Assembly (NCBI GenBank): GCA_013399875.1
Contig: VXAZ01002121.1
Location: 62,001 to 126,000 of the forward strand
DNA length: 64,000 nucleotides
Reading direction: 5' to 3'
From: Gymnorhina tibicen
Lineage: Eukaryota; Chordata; Aves; Passeriformes; Artamidae
Below the pieces are notes generated by a model. It saw nothing but the letters and a program-made list of their open reading frames with translations, did not search any database and was not told the origin of the DNA. Each line of letters starts with the position of its first letter. Position 1 is the first letter of the stretch. Positions 49,084-61,960 of the stretch are shown one piece after another. A program made the translations under genes and the position numbers.

Positions 49084-52000
49084 CCTAAAAGTGATATTAC
49101 ACAAACAGTAACTAGATTAAACATAAGAACATGTGCAGGTACGTACCTTGATTGAAGTGTTCATTTAATATAATTTAGCTATCTGAAATATTCTGCTTAC
49201 TTGATTAGAGTAGATTGTTTGCATTTTGATTTATTGCTTCAAGATCAGTACTCATTAAGTCACTTAATATAAAGGCACCCTTACAGCTGCTACCCTATTA
49301 AAGGTAATCATTTTTTTCCAGTCCTGTTTATAGCACAGTCACTGTTACAATAAAACAGTCTGGAGCCATTTATTAATCACAACCACAGTTTCCATGTATA
49401 AGTATCTTCAGAAACTATTCCTGATGGCTAGGCCTTGTGTTATACACAGGAATTACAAATTATATTATGTCTCAGATTCAAATAGTTTGTAGTCTCCTGT
49501 ACTATCAGTGTACGTCCACGTACGCCCCGGGGTAACTCTGCAAGAGAGTGATTCCTATTAAAAATGTTGCCTAGAAGTTTCAAAATGTCAGTCCTAGCAG
49601 TGTTTTAAGCCTGTAATATTTTGTCCTGAGTCTCAGTTTTCACTCAAACCAAAGTACGGAAATCAACACAATTCCTCTGTAACTTCAATAAACTTTTTAA
49701 ACTGGAATTGTAAACATAGCACTTTATCTTTCGGCACTCCTGGCCAAAGACTACAGACCTGGTTCAGTGGTTCTGGCTGATACATTTTACTTTTATTCTT
49801 TGCCTGGTATCAAAAGGGACACAATAATCCTGTGATAGTGACATGTAATTAACTGAACCACTGGCCAAAAGAGATCATAATTCCAGAAAAGCCACTGTAT
49901 GTGTTTATCCCCTTTGTTTTAACATCTCTGGAAGGTCAGTAAGAAAACACCCCGGCACACAAAACATACAGCACACAAATTTCAGCAAATTGCTGTGAAC
50001 TCCTGGGTTTGTGGGATGAGTTTATGTCACATTAGCAACACTGATTTCAATTCATCACACTGCAAAACTGTGCAGGGGCCAGCTCTTAGTTCAGTGGGAC
50101 TGATTAGCAATTCTTCTAGGATTAGTCCACACCCAGGTTAATAGCGCCAACTTTCTGATGTAGAGAACCAAACTAAAATTGACCTTCAAGCCATCTTAAA
50201 ATATTTTATTTTCCTAACTATCAGGTTATTCATAGATGAGGAAAAAGAGGTTTTTTTGTCTATTCCATAATTATATAAACCAATCAGTAATGCAAAAATA
50301 TTCAGTGGAATTTGTCAAAGACCAAATACAAAAGCATTACCTGAAAAATACAGTATTATTTCCCCATACAAAGCATTTTTCCTTGTTGCTAGATAATGCC
50401 AATTAATAAACTGATGCTTCTAGGAATACAAAAAAAGTTTTGCTATACTTCTTCCCCGGTACAATGCAACACTATTTCAAAGGGCTTTCATCAACACAAA
50501 TTTTATAGGGTCTGTTTGTAATAATATTCTGAAAAGCAGCACTTCCACTCTGAGACTGCACCGTGCTGTTTGCCGAGGGATCAGGCATCCTATCACAGCC
50601 CCTTTGCTCCTGAGAAAAAGAATTTTTCACAGAACTCCTACTAGTATCCGTTTATACATCCAATTATACATATTGTTACACTTACTTCTTCTCTTTCTGT
50701 GGTTTCTATCCAAAATCATTACAATTAATGGAAAAAGTTCCATGGCCTCCAAGGGATTTCATCTATTCATCTTTCCATTCTGTCAAGAAGTGCTGATGTT
50801 TAAAGGAATCCTGGTCCCTGTTCTGTGTAGCTTCATTAAAACTACTGTGGCAGAAGTAGTTCAAAGGCACAAGGTTTTTAAAGCTCTGAAGAAGCTTGAA
50901 AAGTTTGCCTGGTAATATATTAAAAATAGATATTTTTAGTATAATAACGCTTCAGTGAGGTACTGATAAGGTAGAGAAGATAATAAGAGGATGTGGTAAG
51001 AGAAGAAGAGCTACAGAAAAATATCAGCCAAGGCATCTCAGGAGTCAAAGGAAGAAGCTTCCCCTCCCATTCTGTACTTTAAGAGTATCTGAGCAGACAA
51101 TGCAGTGCTAAATTAACAACTGATTTCAAGTGGACCAAAATTATGACTGAAACAATAAAAAATGGTCAGGTTTGGGTCACTGAAAGAAGACAAATCATAG
51201 GTGAAGTCACATGCAGATAAATCACCTTACAGCTCACTTTTTAACTCAAACTGGAGAGGAGGGAAGAAAGAAAATAAAGTTACAAAATAAAACCAGAAGA
51301 CATCACAATTTCTCCTGCAACCTGTTGAATTTAGTACAGTTACTAAGACTTACGAAATAACCTTGTATTATTTTGCAAACAAATCCATTTTATTTAAACA
51401 ATTACACAGGGACCAGAAGCAAAGCACACTTGGGGTAATAAAGGCAAGTCAGATTTTCTTCCCCTTAAATAGCTCCCATACTACTAAAACACTGCAAGCA
51501 ATTCATAAAGCCAAAAGTTCATTAATGACTGTAACCCTTTGGTCATTTTACTTTCATTTTGCTTAAAATTAATTCCCTCAGAGACTTTATTTAAGTTATC
51601 TTGACGAACAGTCATAATATTTGTATGAGAAACATCCCCAGTTATGCAAACCTCACAAGCTTCCACTCGGCACGTTCTGCAAGGTATAAAAAGACTTGAA
51701 TTTCACTTGGATTTTCTTCCAGCAAAGATGCAGCAGATGATACCACTGAGCCTCATAGGGATTTAGGGACACAGCACAATCCTCTCTTCCTCCAGTACCA
51801 GAATCCTGGCATTTTTGGGGTGGATGCTGCTCCATCATCACAACCTCCTGTCACATCTTGCAGAGATTCTCGCAGAGCACAGTCTCCCTTTATCCTTTCT
51901 ATGGTTATCATTAAGGAGAGCAAATGATCTGACTGGAGGATTTAGGGGCACAGAGAGAAAGGCTCCTCACGTATTTCTGTCCCCCTGAGAGAGAGTTAAT

Positions 52001-55000
52001 TCAATGGATGGGTGCTGATCAGCCCAAGCACAGAACCCCCCAAAAGGGCCCGGGAACAGGTTTCAGTGATTTTCCTCAACTGCTGAAAAAGCAAGAATGG
52101 AGTAAATCAGGATATACCAAGTCATTTGGTGGAGTTGGACAAAAGAGAAATGAAAGCACTGGGAAGCTGTTGCAAAGGGAAATGCTACAGCCTGTTAAAA
52201 TACAGCATTCTGAATTTCCATCAGTTAACAGCCCATGCATGGAAATGTAGGGCTTGATGAGAAAAGACAAACCACAACCCCCATGGTATATTTTGCTCAG
52301 AATTTCCTACCATGCAGAACTAAACTGGTGGTTTATGTAACCACTACAACATTTTGCAAACTTTTAATTAGAGTCTTAGAATATGTAATTGATACACAGA
52401 TCCCACCCAAACATATGTGCGTGAATGGAACTGACACAAGGGAATGAAGAACCGAAATCACGTGTTAAAAACCTCCACTTCTGTATGTCTAAAAGCTTTT
52501 AATATAGCAATCTTCAAATAGCCCATGCGTTTGGAATGATAGAGCATGGAAATGTAAGGAACACTGGTTTACTACTGCAGAAAAAAAAATTCTTGCCACT
52601 AAACATTACCAAAAATAAAGTACATGATACTTCATTTTTCTCTTTTTATGCTATTTCCCCCTCACACTCAATTAATAAACTGCATTATTCTTTTTTATTT
52701 ATAAGAAAAGATTCATGCCCTTCCCCTTAAGGACACTACTTGTTCCCAAACCCAGCAAAACTGGCTTTCCCTGATGCCAAGGGACCATCAATAACCACCT
52801 GGACCTCGCTCACACGTATCACAGAAATGCTTCCAGAGGGGCTGCTGGAAACACACAAATACAGATGTGCATCATTCCTCCCTCTCCTTCTCTTGCTTGA
52901 TATTTCCCAGAGATAATGCCAAGCACGAAGGCTCCTCCAATCCCACGAGAGCCATCACCTGAGAACAGCCTGGAACATTCCACCTGCATTTGGAGCCATT
53001 ATTCAAAAGAAACAAGAAATTTCTTTTATAACCCTGAATAGGCACCAATTCTTCACTGAGCCATTTTTCATATCTCACCTCTAATTCCACAAATAAGCCT
53101 TTTAAATCCAGCAAGTGCCTTCACGGTCTGCCCCAAGGCCCCCCCTGAGCAGTGCTGGAAACAATCCACACGGCAGTTCCTGAAGAAATGAGAAAAAAAT
53201 TGTGTGCAATTTTTCTTCTTAGTGTTTGAAATTATTCTGCCGGCCATGTGAAATGACCACTTTGGTCCTCAGTAAATTCTTTAATGAAAAAAAGTATACA
53301 AAAGAACAGCTTTATTAGGCTAGGATACGGAACACAGTGCTGAAGGTAACGAAATGGCACTGATAATATGAACTGCATTATTTGCAGTCTCAATCTAGTG
53401 TGAATAGAATGAGAGATTTTCTGGACCTTTTTTGGAGGGGTAGTTGCTTGCTCACTATGTAAGCTTTGAATTTTAGCACTCACTTCAGAACACATTGCAG
53501 TTCTGCCTTCTTTTGCTTAAGCTTTGAATTCCTACTCCAGTTACAGACTGGAGTCTTTCCCTAGTGATCAGAGATGGACTTAATTTCCATATTCAGTACT
53601 TAGATGTTTCTTTTATCCATGTCTTTCCTAAAAATGATTTCCACATATTATATGTGACCACCATCTAGAATTTCTCTTTGAAATTTTTTGGGAATTAGCA
53701 GAGCCATTGGAGCCCTGGATAAAGCATGGCACCATTAGGGGACTGTAGTCTATCTGTGTCAAATTGAAAAAGCAATCAAGGCCTGGATTCTTCTTTGAAT
53801 ACAAAAAGACAGAAGTGTAATGAAAAAAGTTTATTTTTGTTTCAGTAAAATCGATATTTGAAGTCTTCTGCCACCTTCCCAAGCATTTATCTAAACTAGA
53901 AATTTTCTTCTTCTTGCTGCATGAATCAGAACATTTTCAGAGACAGCTCCCAAACGAGGTTCTGGATTTAAAATCTCATCCCAACACTTTTAACTATGAA
54001 TTTTGGCTACCTCACATTGCTTCTCAGATCCGTACCAGGTCCCAAGCATGAATACCTACTGCTCTTACTGCCACATCTCAGCAACCTCTGGAGTTCAGAA
54101 CTTCTCAATTTCTTAACCCAGCACCCATAGAAAGCCAGCTATTTTGGCCATTAGCCCTCTTCTCAGCTTCCTGCTTTTCTAAAAACTCAAGTTTCTCTAT
54201 TTTGGTCTCTAAAGACCTGAAAATATTACTCCCCTTCTTGAAAAAAAGAATTCTTTAAAGTATCTGGCATTAAACAGCTATATGACATATATGGTTATTT
54301 TATACAACTATTGGGAAATATGTTCTTGTTGGTTTGATAATCATGAGTGAGCAATATATGAAAAGAAAAAAAACCCCAGAACTCTGAAGCTTATTACAAA
54401 ACCAACATTGTTTCTATCATATGGATTTTGTTTATAGACTTTAGAGAACCCACAGGAATACAACAGCATCCTCCAGTATTTTACCACTACTCACAAAAAT
54501 CATGTGTGCATCCCCTCCCCAGCACAGCAGGCAGGCCAAATGCACAGCTCCAATTTTAATACTTATAAATTGTTAAACATGCTCTTTATCCTCTTAAGCC
54601 ATAATTAAAATCAACTTCCAAACAAGCCATTCCCATTAAACATGTCACTGTCACAGAGCCTCTGAAATACAGGAGAAAGAAAAAGACTGCTTTGAACTAT
54701 CAGACAAACAAGGAGTACGGAAATATCCACGAAAAAAATTCTATTAAGGGAATTGTTTTGAGAAATTGTAATACTTATCCTTTTGCCATGGGCTGTCTAT
54801 GACTTCAGGCATGTAACAACTTCCCTGTGCTGCTGTGCCCTTTCTACTCTCCATTCCTGGCCTGTGAGCACTTCAGGGTAGGAAGGAACTTAGATTCTTA
54901 AGAGCCTTTACCTGAAAGCCTGAACCGGGGAAGATTTTGAATAGTGTTTTGAAAGAGAATTCAAAAATGAGTATGACTTAAAGCAAAAAACCCTAGATTA

Positions 55001-55019
55001 GGTCCAGCAGTTTAGTGTC

Positions 55020-55165
55020 GAGACAGTGATTACACTGTCAAGAAACCTTGGGCACATCACATCTGTGTGCTTTTCTTTCCATGCACAATAGGAGCAACAG
55101 ATCCTCCCTCACGTGACAGCAAAGTTGGGAGGCTCAGCTCGTTAAAGGCTGTAAAGTGCCCAACA
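55020..55165 (+). mobile_element. Ancient MIR-type SINE relic
   Basis: Contains 'ACCTTGGGCACATCACATCT' near 55044 (the MIR core 'ccttgggcaagtcact'), a pyrimidine block, 'GCACAATAGGAGCAACAG' near 55083 (core 'taaaatgggagtaataa' region), and a tail 'AGGCTGTAAAGTGCC' near 55146 equivalent to 'atgtaaagcgc'. It is strongly diverged, as expected for an element predating the divergence of living amniotes. Confidence 0.65.
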
Positions 55166-55974
55166 TTCCCGATCTGGAGAAGCCTCGTGAAATGCAAACA
55201 CAGATTAACCCCCTCCAGAGATGCAAAAACAAGGATTATGCTCCACTTCAGCCCTCCAGAGGGCTCTCTGCTAGTTTACCTTAAAATGACAAATCAAAAA
55301 GAATGTCCAGTGGCCTGAATCAAACAATTACTGTGAGAAATCACCAAAACACGAATTAGTCTCAAATCCAACCTGCCCAAAACTCACTGAGTTGATGAGC
55401 CCAAGAGCATTGCTGGCAAAGGAACAGAGACTCAGAGAGAGCAAAGGTCTGAGGCCTCAAGGCGGGGGAATTGTCACTGAAAGGTACATTAAAAAAAGAA
55501 ACCCCTCACATGTCAGGTCTGCTTAAAAAAAAACCAACAAAGATTGAAAAGTCTTTATGATTTCCACCCCGAGGAATAGAGAGGCTAATCAGAAAGGGTG
55601 TGTGCTTTCCACTGCCAGCCCCACACAGTCTGATCCTTTCTAAACCAAGATGAGGATTTTCTCTTTTTCTGTGTGTGTGTGTGTGTGTGTGGTTATCACA
55701 ATTTTTGTTATTCTATGAGCATGACCACAGCTCTGAGAGGAGCCTCCTTAACTCCCACAACCAGGATTAATTTATTATGGCAAAAGGGGAAGAGAGAGCA
55801 GGGAACAAACATTTTCCCCAAAAACATCAGATTGGCAGCCTGCACATGGAAATGCTGAAGATTCAGATTTTTTTTCCCCCACCTGCATTCCAAAATTCTC
55901 GGTTTTCTATTCTTCTGATTCTCTTCTCTGTCACTACATCAAGCAACCACAGTGCCCAGTACAAGGCTTGTAGG
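55166..55974. other. Unique non-coding stretch, no gene seen
   Basis: Short interval with chance frames, a (TG)11 microsatellite and a purine-rich patch at 55420-55470 that faintly recalls reversed SINE sequence. Nothing else is recognised. Confidence 0.5.
55670..55691. repeat. (TG)11 microsatellite
   Basis: Eleven perfect TG units. TG runs can adopt Z-DNA and are often length-variable. Confidence 0.95.
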
Positions 55975-56351
55975 TGTTGTACCGCGGGGCGGAGTTAAAT
56001 GACACCGATCAATTCAGGAAGAAAATTGAATTATTTATTTAATTTACAGACGGGTTTTTATATCTTAGTTCACTTGAATGGCATAAGGTTATTGGTCCTT
56101 CACCATCCACCTCTGAGCATGATTGGTTAAACTCTACAACACCCATTTCAAAATATTTCTCCAGTCAGTACCAAAACAAACTACATAACAACTTTGCACC
56201 TGCAAGATAAAGGGACTGGTTTACAAAAACCTCTGACTGTTTTCGGCCAGTATCCGTGTGAAAGCAAGGACTTTAACTGGGACGCTGGCAGAAAGCTGGA
56301 AAATCTCTCCACAACCCAGCTTTCAGCATCTACAAAGGCTGGCCCATTTCC
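55975..56351 (-). mobile_element. Solo LTR, avian ERV family B (377 bp)
   Basis: On the minus strand it starts GGAAATGGGCC (the expected TG is mutated to GG) and ends GCGGTACAACA. It is bounded by a perfect 6-bp duplication, TGTAGG on the plus strand at 55969-55974 and 56352-56357. The TATA box (plus-strand TTTTTATA at 56055-56062) and AATAAA (plus-strand TTTATT at 56034-56039) keep the spacing seen in the copy at 22945-23323. The two copies are alike by eye over almost their whole length, with substitutions and small indels concentrated near the ends. Solo LTR, no internal genes. Its 3' end contains CG-rich 'CCCCGCGG', which is uncommon in this AT-rich region. Confidence 0.93.
56055..56062 (-). 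promoter_or_regulatory. TATA box of family B LTR, minus strand
   Basis: TATAAAAA on the minus strand, at the same place within the LTR as TATATAAA at 23238 in the other copy. Activity is unknown. Confidence 0.55.
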
Positions 56352-59300
56352 TGTAGGCAAAGCATCAGTGAAACTCCAGGGCCACCGCACAGCGAGAATG
56401 ATCTTGCAGCAGAGATCTCTCCGCCTGCTAAGTGCAACGCAAGAATATTCCTAGAAAAATGTCATATTAAAAAAAATTTTTAAAAAAAAATTACATTTTA
56501 ACTCACGTTTGACCCACAGACAATTCAGCTCTTGGATGGATCAATTATATAAAGCCAACATGGCTAAAAGGCAAATCCTTCCAAAAATTGCATGAGAAAG
56601 GGAAACAGGATAAGGAGCAAAACATATTTGCCAATGAACCTTTAGCACTTACCAGAAAAATTAAAACATAGTAGAAAACGTTTTTTAAATAATAATTATT
56701 AATTTTCATCCTATTGTCTTTCCAACAATATGTTTCCAGAGACATAAAGATGATTTTGGATAAGACTGTCAACAGCACCAGAAACTTGCATCCTGATGTC
56801 TCAGAAGAAAACACATTCCCCCACTTCAATCATTAAATGCTGCAAAGACTCACCAGCATTTCTGAGCACTCAGAAAACACCACTGTGCTCACTATTCACC
56901 CATCAAGTACATTTCATAATATCTGCATACTTATTCCATAAAAATTAGGTGTTTCTGATTTTAGTTTTCAAGTTAAGCTACGCTGCTTGTCCTAAAATCC
57001 AGCTTTGACAAAGTATTTGTATATTTTAATTCTGGCAGACCACATACATCTTTTGACCTTTTTTTGTTTGTTAATTCAGTTGCATAAAGCTGCCTATAGT
57101 TTCATAGGTGCTGCTCAGCAACAGCAGTTCTGTGTTAGCAACTCCGTGCTACATTTAGATGTCCACTCACGCAAGCCTATAGACATAAAAGTTTCATAAA
57201 TAAATACATTTTCAAGGTGACTTTCTTTAAAACAGCTCAATTCAAAGATAACAATTTTTGCCTTCTGGCACTTAGTCTAAAAAATACAATTTTGCATGAG
57301 TAAGTCTGTGTAAAAGGCAAAAAGATGCCACTACTGCTTTTAAAAATAGTTGGGGAATAAAAAAGAAGAAAAGTTACATATTTTCTAAATTCCTCTATAG
57401 ATAATGTCATGGGAAATTTGCTCAAGAACTTTAACTAGACAAAATGTTAAGGTCAGCCTTGGGCTCAGTTCAGCAAAGCTCCAAGTCACTCACGCAGAGG
57501 CAGAGAATTTTTCAGGTTCTCTCTGTTCACTGCCTTGATCCAGCCATTAATGTTTGCAGGAGGTTTGGTGGCTGCAGAACAGAAGAGCTCGGAGCCCAGC
57601 CCACAGGGGTGAGCACCGAACTGCCAGCTCCCCTGGGCCGGAGGGTGCCACCCTGCCAGAAGCTATTCATGAACTCAGACACAGTTTGCGGGACCAAAGG
57701 ATGTAAACCTGGGGAGCAAACACAGTTCTGCCACTGCACCACGACAATGGGATCTTTCTTTTCAGAGAGCAAAGTTAATTCAAGGCTCACTCCTGGGTAA
57801 GTGCAGGGAAACCACAGCTCTGCCTTCTTCAATGCCTACAAATTCACAGGGAGAAAAATACAGCCAAAATTCAAACACACCCAAAGACGGTTTCAGAACA
57901 GGGGGAACGAAGAAGTCATGTTGGTTTGCATTCTCTCTGTTCCTTCTAACAAGCCCAACACACAGAACACACATACATCCAGTGACATAACATTTACATT
58001 AATGGAGCTAATGCTAAAACTGGTGCAGTGCAGCTCAACTGACAAGCTGGCATTAAATTAATTCATTGGCTTATACATCTGCTGCACAACTTGCTTTCCT
58101 GGTACTTTTGTTTGAATTAAGATGCTACAAAAGGGGAAAAAAAAAAAGTACTTGTTTTCTTGAGGGGAGTGAACTTGTTCTCAACCTTTACAAATGTTGT
58201 TTGGGAGCATATTGGTGCTCCTGGTGTCTCTGTTGCTTTCTCCTCCTTCCAGGAGGTGTTTCATACATCCAGTAAGTGATGTGCAGGTACATTTATAGCA
58301 CCCATATAAAATGTGCAAGTATATTTGCACATGTCCATTCATTGCATATACACTGCAGGATATGGCAGTATTTGTTCCATGATGAAATATGTGTCGGTGG
58401 CACATTGTGGTTGTCAGACAAAGTACAGAATTACAGAGAGACAGACTGGGAATTGTTAAATCTAACCTTCATGGTAAGTCTTATTTTCTCTTTTTCTAGC
58501 ACATAGGTCACTGGAAACCATTACCTCTAAGGAAATTATGCCACAGAAAAGTTTACAAAACTGCTCCAGGGACTACATTTGGAAATAAGGAAAATTTAAA
58601 TTTATATTGTAAGACAGCATTCTTACATATGTGAGAAGCACATTTTAGAGATCTCTCTAGATCCAGCAACTGCTTTTGCTTTCTGGTGTTATCCAGTTAG
58701 TTATCCATGTTGTTAAACATAGATTTGAATCCCCACACATTACTGGAGATCAGCTCCATTCCAGAAAAAACATTGGTGTAACATTTTATATTTGAATTAT
58801 GTCAACATTGTGAAGACACAAGTTTTTCTAGCAGTTCCCTTTCTTTCAGTTCCCCTCTAGGCAATATTAGAGCAAATTTCCCTCTTCTCATCTACTGAAG
58901 TTCAATTTTTCCTATTTAAAAGGCAAGGGAAATAACAGACTTTCAATAAGTTCTTCTCTGAACTAGAATTGTTTGCATCTATTGTTGGCATCAACCTTGC
59001 ATTAAATATACATTCCACATGCAGTTGTCCCTGTCTGAATTAAACTTTTCCTCTAAAGTCCTAATGATCATTGCACTGTGTGCCTCAAACAAACAAAAAA
59101 AAAAAGGCATCAGAGAATGTAAAGAAAAGGGACGTTAATGAGAGAGATATAGAAATAATTAGACAAGTCACCATTTTTTTTAAGTATACATAGTCCTTTG
59201 ACAACTATTCAGAGAACAAGACTTACGGTTATCAGAATACTATGACAATCATGCCAAGAAGTTAATTACTAAGAAATAAATATACTGCTATAACTCATTT

Positions 59301-60352
59301 TCATATCCAGTTGATGGATTTTTATTTTATTCCTTTTTCCCCAAGAAATCAGTGTACTCACAGATTTTCATGAGAGTTCAGATCTCATTTTGGCACCCAA
59401 AGGAGAGCCAGACTTTGCTAAGAGCTTGGTGCCTTGCAGAACAGGAACTGTGAGGAGTTGAGCTATTTTGAAAATCTAGCAGCTGCTGTGTAGGTTGAGA
59501 ATATGAAATTCTGGTCCCAAGCTCTTAAAAAGCCTGGCCTTACCTAACTAACAGCATTATAAGCAAGAATCCTAAATCTAGGAAATTACAGTTCCTTCTG
59601 CAGTGTCCTTTGTCCTGCTGAAAACTTACACTTTTAGTGCATTTCAAGAACTTTGCATTCCCATTATTGCCACCAGGCCCCTCGCTGCCTCCAGGAACAG
59701 CTCTGACCTTTCCAACACATCCTTCTTCAGGGAGAAAAGGTTATTTTTCTTTCCTTGGTTTAATAGTAAAGTTGCCTCATTACTGGCACTATTAGAATTT
59801 TAAACTGAAATAATGCTCAGCATTTGACTCGGGGGGGCTCAGAGCATTCTGCCAGTGTAACCCCAGTGGTCACTGCCCTCACCTGGTCCCTGTCCAGGCA
59901 CAATCTTAACAGTCTGGAAAACAGACAGGTTCTCTCTGATCAGGTGGAGCATGCCCTCGTTCTTCCTCACTCCCTCAAATTATGACAGCTTCAAATTGTT
60001 AAAAATACAGAAATGCTAATAATTATGAATACCATATTAATTTTCTGGGAAGTAATAATACCAGGGTCATTTCAGATAAAGAAAAAACAGTCCGGAAATG
60101 GACAGGTGGGTTGGTGCTTTGCAGACACTCCAATTACAGCAGCACATGATTCACATGAGGTACAGTGCACAGGCATCGATTGTTCTTCTGGAATACTTAA
60201 CTTTCAGAATTTCTTTACGATAGATGTTGCCTTTCTCACTCTACAAACTTTCATTCCCTCACCACTTTGCCTGCAGAATCAACTCGAGTATTTTTGTTCA
60301 AAACTTCCTTTCTTTTCAGATACTATTTGGGCAAAATGCTTGGGTTTGAAAC

Positions 60353-60367
60353 TTTTTTTTTTTTTTT
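60353..60367. repeat. Poly-T run of 15 nt
   Basis: Fifteen consecutive T followed by AAATG. Simple mononucleotide repeat. Confidence 0.9.
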
Positions 60368-61599
60368 AAATGAAGAATTAACTTATCACAAAGGACTGCA
60401 GAAATCCTTTGACACTTTGATAATTTAATCAAGCTCAAATTTTCTTACCCGTTTTCCTAATTTTTGGTGGTTGTTGAGATGAAAGAGAGAAAGTGTGTTT
60501 TCTGCAAAACAGTCCACCAATTCACAAGGTCTGCAAAAGGCCTTAACAATTTTATAATAATGACTGAAAAAACACAATTATTTATGTAAACCATCAAGAG
60601 CAGAGACAATCCTGATTCCTGTCAGTGGAAAATCAAGTATTTTAAAGACATAGAGAGAGAGACCTCTAGAGATGTGTAACCAGTGCTTTAAATCTTTTTT
60701 GAAAGGTATTGTCAAAAGAAATTCAGATGAGGTTTCCAGTTTGAGCCAACATTCCTAAATGCTTCACTTGGCTTGCACTGACACAATCTTATAAGTTCAG
60801 GCAATGAACTTTAGTTTATGCAACAGTCCTACGGAAAAAAATATTTTGAAGATATTTAAGATAGTATTGTTTTTAAACATGAACTGAAAATCTCTAAACA
60901 AATTATATTAGCAAAATTATCACCACTACCAGACAGCTACATTCCTCATGCTAATTTCAAATATATTCTAAATTTAATTCCAGTTGTCACATAAACTATT
61001 ATGCACATTTTGTAATCATGCATCTCTAATCAGCTTTAGATCCCAAATTACATTTGTCTGGAAAGTTTCAAGCTTTTGATTGCACAGTCATGGAACCAAA
61101 CCTTCAGGGACATGGAAACATTCATACAAAGTAATTGCTGAAATAGAGGCTGCTCCTCCCCTTTCCAGCCTACATGGAATTATAACTATCCTTGAAATTT
61201 TCATCAAAGAAATTTTATAAAAAGGCTTTTGGAAGTGCTCTTCAGGAAACAGGAAACTCACATTCCTACAGCAGATCAGGGTTATGCAGGTGAAGTGGAG
61301 CATTTCAGCCCCTTCCCAGTGGCACGGGAAAGGTCCTGTGAGTGACCACGGCTCTGGGACTGTGCGCGTGTAGTGACCAAACACCTGTAGATCAGAGCAC
61401 TGACTACAGCAGAGCCCAAGGATCAAACATTCCCTGGATCCACAGCATTACAGCATTTCCTTTGCCTCTTGCCATCAGCAGACTCTTCTTGCACACTCAC
61501 TGAAGGACCAGACTGCACTAAAGTGAATTTGAAGGCACAAATGTCATTTATTAATTTGCCACTTTCCCCCCCTCTCTTCTTTCTTGGCAATCAGCTGTG

Positions 61600-61960
61600 A
61601 TACATAACCTGAATTTTAATACCAAATTACAAGAACACTGTGTAAATGGCATACTCTAAAATGCAGACTTTCCCTTTTCTTTTAGGTAAAATTAAGCTAA
61701 TCTGCTTTGACAGAAGAGGGCTCTTTGGAACCACCTAGTGAGTCTCCCAAATATGAAGCAGTAACTCAAATGTCAATTACTTTTCCAACAGCAGACAAAT
61801 TGCTGGCACACTAATGCAATTTAAGGACAATAATTAGATAACAGGACTACAGAGTGTACCAGGTGACAGAGTTTCTGAGATAATAGAATCTAGTGTCCTA
61901 CTTCTTAAATATTAACATCATTCAATTTCAGTCAATCGGTTTATGGTAATTTTAAAAGGG
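61600..61960. promoter_or_regulatory. Candidate conserved non-coding element
   Basis: Motif-dense AT-rich sequence without repeats: AATTAAGCTAATC, 'CAAATGTCAATTACTTTTCC', 'CACTAATGCAATTTAAGGAC', 'AATAATTAGATAACAGG', and 'GTCAATCGG'. Homeodomain-like TAAT cores, a CAATTTA word and a GATA word (AGATAA) are packed in about 250 bp. This is typical of developmental enhancers, but conservation has not been shown and AT-rich DNA yields TAAT words by chance. Confidence 0.25.
61668..61691 (+). promoter_or_regulatory. Strong acceptor abutting a weak donor
   Basis: A 16-nt uninterrupted pyrimidine tract (61668-61683) ends in AG at 61684-61685 and is followed at once by GTAAAA (61686-61691). The acceptor half is excellent while the donor half departs from GTRAGT at the fifth and sixth bases. 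It could be a true acceptor, a weak recursive site, or chance. Confidence 0.25.

Larger units (their letters stand above)
47313..55019. other. Unique non-coding stretch with simple repeats
   Basis: No gene recognised. It holds A/C-rich tracts (48204-48264 and 48993-49055) and an (AT)10 run. Frames reach about 103 codons (50604-50915) without recognisable features. A segment near 54815-54890 has phrases reminiscent of old amniote SINE/LINE tails, but is not convincing. Confidence 0.5.

Noticed and set aside
54815..54890. Phrases like CCTGTGAGCACTTCAGGGTAG recalling an old SINE/LINE tail
   Set aside because: Too short and diverged to assign to any family by eye.
55420..55470. Purine-rich patch recalling reversed MIR sequence
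   Set aside because: Only a loose resemblance around 'GACTCAGAGAGAGCAAAGG'; no other MIR landmarks follow.
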